A DNA stretch of 37,506 nt from Anaerohabitans sp036788095. Its GTDB lineage: Bacteria; Zhuqueibacterota; Zhuqueibacteria; Residuimicrobiales; Residuimicrobiaceae. The stretch covers positions 1 through 37,506 of the forward strand of contig DAIQOA010000023.1 in assembly GCA_036788095.1 (NCBI GenBank), in the 5' to 3' direction. A program made the translations under genes and the position numbers. Below, piece by piece: positions 32,377 through 37,506 of this stretch (positions are counted from its first letter, which is position 1; each line of letters starts with the position of its first letter). Under the pieces are notes generated by a model, which made no database searches, was not told the origin of the DNA, and saw only the letters and a program-made list of their open reading frames with translations.

Positions 32377-34058
32377 TGATGAAAAAAACTAAAATGCTGC
32401 TGGCGACGACGGATTATTTCGACAATATCCTCGGTCGCAGCCAGTTGTTCACCAGAAAGCATCTTGATAGTCTGCACCATTATCTCCGCGCCATCGGCGT
32501 TGACCGCCATCAATGGATGTTCAATCCCGTATACACCTTTTATGATCCCATCCCCAGCGGCTTTGACCTGATTCGCGAAGCGATTGCGTCGGCGCACGCT
32601 CACGGACTTGAATTTTTCGCAGTGCTGAAACCCTTTGAAGGCGGCGGCAGCGGCAACGCGTTGCCGCTTTCCTCGCCCACACCCAAAGGCGTTCGCTTCG
32701 TTAAGGATATGCGCGGCATCCACCCGGTGGTGCGTTCTCTGGTTGCCGAACAGCCGCATTGGTGCCTGCAACGCCGGCCCGGCGCTTTCCGTGCCGTCGG
32801 ACCCGTAGCGGCCATTCGATTGGTAAAACAGGACGACAAACCCACGCGCATCAAACCGGAACATCTTTCCCTGTGGACCAGCGACAAGAACAACGGCTTT
32901 CAACGCTATGACGGCCCGGTCTCGTTCCGCGAAACCGTCGAGTGGCGAAGCGGTTTTCCCAAAAGCAGATTCTGCCGCGTTTTTCATTTGGAAGAACTGC
33001 AGCTGAACGCCGAGCATCCATACCTCCTCATACGCTGTTCCCTGGCTGATGGAGACGGCGACTTTGCCAATGAACGTGGGAAATTGGTCGAACTGATCAA
33101 CAACCAGCACGTTGAAATTCCGTTTATCTTGAGTTCGGGACGGACTGGTTTTAAAAACATGCGGGATCAGTATCCAGAGATCTGGGATTCCATCCTCCCC
33201 TACTTTCAATCGCCGGAAGTAAAAAAAAGGTTGCAGGAGGACGGCGGCGCAGGTCTTTACCGGGATTTCTATGCGTTCGAGGAACGGCAAAAAGTGACTG
33301 AAGTGCACGTTCTTGACAAAGTGGGATATGTGGCCGTGGCTTGCGGAAAGCCGGAGTATTTGACCGGCAACCTTCACCCCATCTACCCTGAGGTGCGCCG
33401 GCATTGGCTAGACATGCTCCGTTTCTGTCTGGATCGCGGTGTGGACGGCATTAACATCCGTACCTCCAACCACAGCCGCTCGCCGGAAGCCTGGGAGTAT
33501 GGATTCAATGAACCGGTCCTCAAAGCGGCCGGCGGCAGAACCGACTATCCAACCATCCGGCGCATCAACGGCGACGCTTACACTCTTTTTCTGCGCGAGG
33601 CCAGGGATCTGGTCAAAAGCTATGGGAAATCGATAACCATCCATTTGTATTCGCAAATGCTGATGCCGGATGATCGCAGCACGCAATTGAGCTATATTCC
33701 GCCGAATTTTGACTGGCAATGGGAAACCTGGGTGCGCGAGATCGCCGATGACCTGGAATTCCGCGGCGCCTGGACCTTGCGGCCATGGAATTTGCGTCAG
33801 GTTGTGGAAACTTTTAGCAGCATCACGCAAGCCGGCAACAAACCGTTTTACTTTCAATGCAATATGAAGGAGCTCGGCTTTGCCGGCCCCTATCGGTTCA
33901 CCGCCGCTGAGATCGAGATGGTCAAACGCAATCCGGCCTTGGATGGTCTGGTGCTTTATGAAACGGCCAATTTCACCCAAATGGAAAAAGAAGGAATCCT
34001 CGGGAGTGCGGATTTAGCCTCCCTGCTGAAAGAAAAATGGAATGAGAGCTGCAGATGA
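32376..34058 (+). CDS. TIM-barrel glycoside-hydrolase-like protein A, no export signal
   Basis: This 560-residue protein lacks a signal peptide and should be cytoplasmic. By eye it looks like an alpha/beta barrel of the glycoside-hydrolase-like (GHL) kind. Early strands include IGVDRHQWMFNPVY and GLEFFAVLKPFEGGG. A beta-rich insertion lies at about 140-260 (AIRLVKQDDKPTRIKPEHLS). The strongest block is at about 330-510: GNLHPIYPEVRRHWLDMLRF, RGVDGINIRTSNHSRSPEAW and EYGFNEPV, LSYIPPNFDWQWETW. Asp in GVDG, Glu in WEYGFNE and Glu in LYETANF are candidate catalytic residues by inference only. It is followed by a clear paralogue that overlaps it by ATGA. I cannot assign a known family or substrate. 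A second ATG, codon 2, is an equal start. Confidence 0.85.
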   Translation: MMKKTKMLLATTDYFDNILGRSQLFTRKHLDSLHHYLRAIGVDRHQWMFNPVYTFYDPIPSGFDLIREAIASAHAHGLEFFAVLKPFEGGGSGNALPLSSPTPKGVRFVKDMRGIHPVVRSLVAEQPHWCLQRRPGAFRAVGPVAAIRLVKQDDKPTRIKPEHLSLWTSDKNNGFQRYDGPVSFRETVEWRSGFPKSRFCRVFHLEELQLNAEHPYLLIRCSLADGDGDFANERGKLVELINNQHVEIPFILSSGRTGFKNMRDQYPEIWDSILPYFQSPEVKKRLQEDGGAGLYRDFYAFEERQKVTEVHVLDKVGYVAVACGKPEYLTGNLHPIYPEVRRHWLDMLRFCLDRGVDGINIRTSNHSRSPEAWEYGFNEPVLKAAGGRTDYPTIRRINGDAYTLFLREARDLVKSYGKSITIHLYSQMLMPDDRSTQLSYIPPNFDWQWETWVREIADDLEFRGAWTLRPWNLRQVVETFSSITQAGNKPFYFQCNMKELGFAGPYRFTAAEIEMVKRNPALDGLVLYETANFTQMEKEGILGSADLASLLKEKWNESCR

Positions 34059-35812
34059 GTGATCCTATCAATCGACGGTCGTTTTTGGCCTGCGCCGCCA
34101 CCGGCCTGGGCACACTCGCACTAAGCCATGAGCTCTCGGCAGGCAGCAGGCCACCGTCTGGTAACGGTAAAAAACTGTTTGCGACAACCGATTATACGGA
34201 CAACATCGCCAACGGTTTATTTATCCGGGCGCATCTGGACAGCCTGCATAGATATTTAAAATCCATCGGCGTCACCCGCCATCAATGGATCGTGGACACC
34301 ATTTGGAATCTGTATGAAGGGCCGTTTGATCTCCTGGCGGAAGCGGTCCAATCCGCGCATCGCCACGGCCTGGAATTCTATGCCGAGATCAAACCCTTCG
34401 AAGGCGGTGGTTTTACCGATGTGTTGCCCCATTCATTGCCGATACCGGATCGGCACAGTGCGGTCAGGGATATGCGCGGCATCCATTATCTGGTGCGCCC
34501 GTTTGTGGCCGAATATCCGCATCTCTGTTTGCAGCGCCGCCCCGGAACCTTTGCCTTTCATGGACCGGTTACGACCATCCGTTTGGTCAAGGGAGATGAC
34601 CGCCGGACTCGAATCCGGCCGGAACACTTGACCCTCTGGACCAGCCGGCAAAACTGCGGATTTCAAAAATATGAGGGTCCCCTTTCCTTTCGTGAATCGG
34701 TTGAGTGGCGCCCCTGTTTTCCCAAAAGTCGACACTGCCGCATCCTTCATCTGGAAGGACTGCAAATACCTGAAGATCATTCTTATGTGCTGATTTGCTG
34801 TTCCCTGCGGGGCCTAGAGGCCGGATTTGCCAACGAACGAGGAAAAATCCTTGAACTGCAAAACAAACAGGGGGAAGAGGTTCCTTTTATTGTCAGCACC
34901 GGCCCCATCGCCTTTGAAGAGCATCGCGACAATTTTTCCCGCGATCCGTTTTGCCGCATCGTGCGTTACCTGCAATGGCCAGAAGTGTCGGAGCTTTATC
35001 ATTCGCCGGAGGCGGGAAAAACGCATTACCGTGACTTTTATGGATTCAACGAACGCCACAATTGGACCGCGTCTTATGCATTGGATAGAGAGGGGTATAT
35101 CGCCGTCGCCTGCGGCAAACCCGAGTTCATGATCGGCAATCTTCATCCCATTTATCCGGAGGTGCGCGCCCATTGGCTGGATATGATCCGCTTTTGTCTG
35201 GATCGGGGGGTCGATGGCGTCAATATCAGGACCTCCAATCACACGCGTTCGCCGGAGGCCTGGGAGTACGGATTCAACGAAGCAGTCATTCAAGCGGCCG
35301 GCGGACGGACCGATTATCCAACCATCCGTCGAATCAACGGTGAGGCGTATACTCGGTTTTTACGAGAAGCAAGGGACCTGATCAAGGGTCGCGGTAAATC
35401 GCTCACGATCCACATCTATGGGCAGATGCTGATGCCCGACGACCGGCCCGATTATCTGAGCTATATCCCGCCCAATTTCGAATGGCAATGGGAAACTTGG
35501 ATTGAAGAAATTGCCGATGATCTCGAGTTTCGCGGAGCCTGGGCTCTGCGCCCTTGGAACCTGCGCCAGGTTTTAGAAACGATCTGCTCGGTCGTCCACG
35601 CTGCCGGCAAGCCGTTTTATTATCAGGGTAATATGAAAGAGATCAAATACGATTGGCCGCTGGATATTACGGCCGCAGAGCTGGAAATGGTCAGGCAGAA
35701 TCCGGATTTGGATGGCTTTGTACTTTACGAGACGGCTCATTTTGCAGCCATGGATGCAAAAGCAAACATCATGAGAAACAAAGAACTCGAAAAATTGCTG
35801 CGACAGAAATGA
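34055..35812 (+). CDS. TIM-barrel glycoside-hydrolase-like protein B, Tat-exported
   Basis: This 585-residue paralogue of the preceding gene (about 60 % identical by eye over the whole length, higher in the C-terminal block) carries a twin-arginine signal: NRRSFLACAATGLGTLALS, cut near SAG. It should be folded in the cytoplasm and exported to the periplasm. All the main motifs are shared: ATTDYTDNI, GLEFYAEIKPFEGGG, RDMRGIHYLV, CLQRRPGTF, RGVDGVNIRTSNHTRSPEAW and EYGFNEAV, LRPWNLRQVLETI. The candidate acidic residues are kept, so it is probably active. Both ends are ATGA-coupled, to its paralogue upstream and to the phosphoesterase downstream. Tat export suggests a bound cofactor or metal, or a need for fast folding. 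Function is inferred only as sugar-polymer processing. Confidence 0.87.
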   Translation: MSDPINRRSFLACAATGLGTLALSHELSAGSRPPSGNGKKLFATTDYTDNIANGLFIRAHLDSLHRYLKSIGVTRHQWIVDTIWNLYEGPFDLLAEAVQSAHRHGLEFYAEIKPFEGGGFTDVLPHSLPIPDRHSAVRDMRGIHYLVRPFVAEYPHLCLQRRPGTFAFHGPVTTIRLVKGDDRRTRIRPEHLTLWTSRQNCGFQKYEGPLSFRESVEWRPCFPKSRHCRILHLEGLQIPEDHSYVLICCSLRGLEAGFANERGKILELQNKQGEEVPFIVSTGPIAFEEHRDNFSRDPFCRIVRYLQWPEVSELYHSPEAGKTHYRDFYGFNERHNWTASYALDREGYIAVACGKPEFMIGNLHPIYPEVRAHWLDMIRFCLDRGVDGVNIRTSNHTRSPEAWEYGFNEAVIQAAGGRTDYPTIRRINGEAYTRFLREARDLIKGRGKSLTIHIYGQMLMPDDRPDYLSYIPPNFEWQWETWIEEIADDLEFRGAWALRPWNLRQVLETICSVVHAAGKPFYYQGNMKEIKYDWPLDITAAELEMVRQNPDLDGFVLYETAHFAAMDAKANIMRNKELEKLLRQK

Positions 35813-37365
35813 ACAAAAGCTCCTTATCTTTTTCAGGGATTTTTCGAACGCCTTTTTTTAATGCATCCGGGCGCTGGCCCTTTGTTTTTATGCTCTACGC
35901 TTCGTTGTTTATCACGGCCGGCCGGTCGAATGACAGCGTTGCGGCCGACATTGTCTATCCCTGGCGGGCCACTTCCGCCATCGTCCAGGCTGGAGACGGA
36001 TTTTGCCTCTGGCTTTATAATCCCGAGAACGCGATCATAGATTCTGTACGTCTCATCGGACCTTTTACCATCATCAAAGCCGGCATTGACTCCATCAGTG
36101 CAGCCCGGTATGAATACGACTCCTTCACGCACGCTTCGGTCAACAACAGAATCTGGGTGCATGTGCCCACGTTCGCGCACATGGGTTTGTATCATCTGGC
36201 TGTGCACTGCGGAGAAGAGACGCACGTTTCGTTGAAATCTGTGCAGGTGATTGATCACGTCAAGCCAGCGCATAGCTTCCTTCATATCTCCGACCTGCAT
36301 GTTTCGCGGCAATGGCAGGGAAGTGCGGTCCAGGGGTATGCCAAAGAACTAGAGTTGCTCGATCGTTTCATCCGCGTTGCCAATATCATCGCCCCGGATT
36401 TTATCCTTATCACCGGAGATAATATCCATCACTATACCCGGCTGAGCGCTGACTCTACCGGGTGGGGCGGCGAAAAGGTCTATGCCGCGGATCAGCCGCC
36501 GTTGGTGGAGGAGAAGTATCGCAATCTGTTTGAGGGCGCTGCAGGGTTCGCTGGCCTGTACGAACTGGAGGTTCCTTTCTTTTTAACCACTGGAAACCAC
36601 GATTTTTATGGTGTGGCGTCAACGGACCATATGGCCAAGGCCAGACAATGGAACGCCCTTTGCGGCTTGCGGGTCTATGGCTTTTCCTATGCCGGTACCC
36701 GGGTTGTTGTGGCAGATGATTATTTAGGGGACCCGAAGACGGACATTCCGGACCGGCATCCCATGTCCGGGCTGCAGGGCCAGACGCTCAAAAACTTTTT
36801 CAAGGAAAACGGGGCGGGTTACCTGCGCATCATGGCGCAGCACCGGCCGGATCGCATCGATACGGTGTTTATCGACCAGCATAAAATAAACATTTTGCTG
36901 AATGGCCATCAACATGATCCGGCCGCGGAATGGGTGGGCGCCACGCCGACCCTCAGCACCAGGCCCGGAACCGTCTGCAGAAGCGGTGAGATCGGGAGAT
37001 GGGAAACAACGTTGGGATTTTTTCGAGTGTTTTATGTGAGCGAAGATTCATTCACCTTTACGCCCCCGCTGCGGTTTTGTCAGAATCCGACTGCTCCTGT
37101 TAATGAGTTAAAGCTGAATTTGACGCTGGATTTTTTCCGGCCTAACGACGGCTCCAGCTGGCAAAACAAAGGCCTTTTAGTCAACAACCTCGGGGTCGAT
37201 CTGCCTCACTGCCGGATTCGTTTCATCATGAAAAAAGGCACGTACACCATCGATCGGGGTTGCATCGAACAGGTTATTCACACGGATAAAGCCACCATCG
37301 TCGATGTGCGGGTTCCGGTCAAAGCGAATGCCCGGGAGACGGTCACGATCACTGATACAAAGTAA
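35809..37365 (+). CDS. Exported calcineurin-like metallophosphoesterase
   Basis: From ATG 35809, which overlaps the previous stop (ATGA), the product has 518 residues. The hydrophobic stretch WPFVFMLYASLFITAG near residue 25 is a signal peptide or anchor. An N-terminal beta domain of about 130 residues is followed by the full metal-binding set of the calcineurin superfamily: HISDLHVSR (Asp and His), FILITGDNIHH (GD), FFLTTGNHDFYG (GNHD) and NILLNGHQHDPA (GHxH). A C-terminal ~110-residue beta domain follows (LKLNLTLDFFRPNDGSSW). The enzyme would cleave phosphomono- or diesters outside the cytoplasm. Its place in the operon suggests the substrate polymer carries phosphate, or that the products do; this is inference. 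A longer frame from 35653 overlaps the previous gene and is rejected. Confidence 0.9.
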   Translation: MNKSSLSFSGIFRTPFFNASGRWPFVFMLYASLFITAGRSNDSVAADIVYPWRATSAIVQAGDGFCLWLYNPENAIIDSVRLIGPFTIIKAGIDSISAARYEYDSFTHASVNNRIWVHVPTFAHMGLYHLAVHCGEETHVSLKSVQVIDHVKPAHSFLHISDLHVSRQWQGSAVQGYAKELELLDRFIRVANIIAPDFILITGDNIHHYTRLSADSTGWGGEKVYAADQPPLVEEKYRNLFEGAAGFAGLYELEVPFFLTTGNHDFYGVASTDHMAKARQWNALCGLRVYGFSYAGTRVVVADDYLGDPKTDIPDRHPMSGLQGQTLKNFFKENGAGYLRIMAQHRPDRIDTVFIDQHKINILLNGHQHDPAAEWVGATPTLSTRPGTVCRSGEIGRWETTLGFFRVFYVSEDSFTFTPPLRFCQNPTAPVNELKLNLTLDFFRPNDGSSWQNKGLLVNNLGVDLPHCRIRFIMKKGTYTIDRGCIEQVIHTDKATIVDVRVPVKANARETVTITDTK

Positions 37366-37389
37366 TACGCCCCTTGCAGGATAGCGGCT

Positions 37390-37506
37390 ATGAAACATGA
37401 GAGAAGTGGTAAGCGCCACGCGGCTGCATTTAAAAACGGTATGTTTTTAATTCTTGTTGCGACGGGTTTGGTTTATGGTCTTGATCCGGATACTTTAACC
37501 ATTTTG
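37390..37506 (+). CDS. Start of an exported protein, cut by the right edge
   Basis: ATG 37390 begins an open frame of 39 residues to the window end: a basic start (KHERSGKRHAAAFKNG) followed by a hydrophobic segment MFLILVATGLVYGL and then DPDTLTIL. This is a signal peptide with an acidic mature start, like the other exported proteins of the locus. AGGAT lies upstream, 24 bp after the phosphoesterase stop, so it is probably the next gene of the same operon. The function cannot be seen. Confidence 0.6.
   Translation, partial: MKHERSGKRHAAAFKNGMFLILVATGLVYGLDPDTLTIL

Noticed and set aside
32361..33404. A 347-residue minus-strand open frame
   Set aside because: It is antisense to the conserved barrel enzyme gene and has no recognisable domain.
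1..37506. CRISPR arrays, tRNA or rRNA genes
   Set aside because: No regularly spaced direct repeats, no cloverleaf ending in a CCA-compatible acceptor stem, and no rRNA-like conserved sequence was seen.

Overview
The window looks like the chromosome of an uncultured or little-studied Gram-negative bacterium of the Fibrobacterota-Chlorobiota-Bacteroidota (FCB) assemblage, for example candidate phylum KSB1 or Calditrichota; this placement is an inference. It rests on three secreted proteins ending in a QNYPNPFNP-type C-terminal sorting domain (type IX secretion, T9SS), an ECF sigma / FecR anti-sigma / TonB-dependent receptor trio with STN-like domains, outer-membrane beta-barrels, and moderately GC-rich genes separated by AT-richer spacers. 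No rRNA, tRNA or CRISPR array was recognised.

Layout. (1) 1-2903: the 5' part of a minus-strand PLD-SNF2 helicase, cut by the left edge. It is followed by an AT-rich spacer with a terminator-like inverted repeat and by a decayed IS91-type transposase relic. (2) 2904-8970: envelope genes on the plus strand. These are a beta-propeller T9SS cargo, a small barrel-like protein, a methyltransferase, and an 830-residue protein with seven carboxypeptidase-regulatory-like repeats and a T9SS tail. Two diverged copies of a 40-bp intergenic repeat and several hairpins lie between them. A bidirectional terminator closes the block. (3) 8983-15956, minus strand: a compact, translationally coupled six-gene Wzx/Wzy-type exopolysaccharide or O-antigen operon, in transcription order ligase/polymerase, flippase, GT2, GT4, GT4, WcaJ-like priming transferase. 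(4) 16155-24554: a secreted small beta-rich protein, dodecin, 6-phosphofructokinase, two coupled M16 peptidases (one catalytic, one lacking the zinc motif and carrying a LolA-like tail), a VOC protein, and xylose isomerase with a promoter and palindromic operator candidate. (5) 24807-37506: a regulated uptake and degradation locus. It encodes an ECF sigma factor, FecR anti-sigma factor, TonB-dependent receptor, beta-helix T9SS protein, outer-membrane barrel, two tandem paralogous TIM-barrel glycoside-hydrolase-like proteins (one without a signal, one with a Tat signal), a secreted metallophosphoesterase, and the start of another exported protein.

How it fits together. Region 5 reads as a polysaccharide-utilisation-like locus without a SusD partner. 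A ligand bound by the receptor would release the sigma factor through FecR. The T9SS beta-helix protein would bind or cut a polymer at the surface, and the paired enzymes and phosphoesterase would finish the work in two compartments. The nearby xylose isomerase and phosphofructokinase could take the sugars into central metabolism. The substrate cannot be read from the sequence. The tandem enzyme pair is the least familiar part and the best candidate for a new system.
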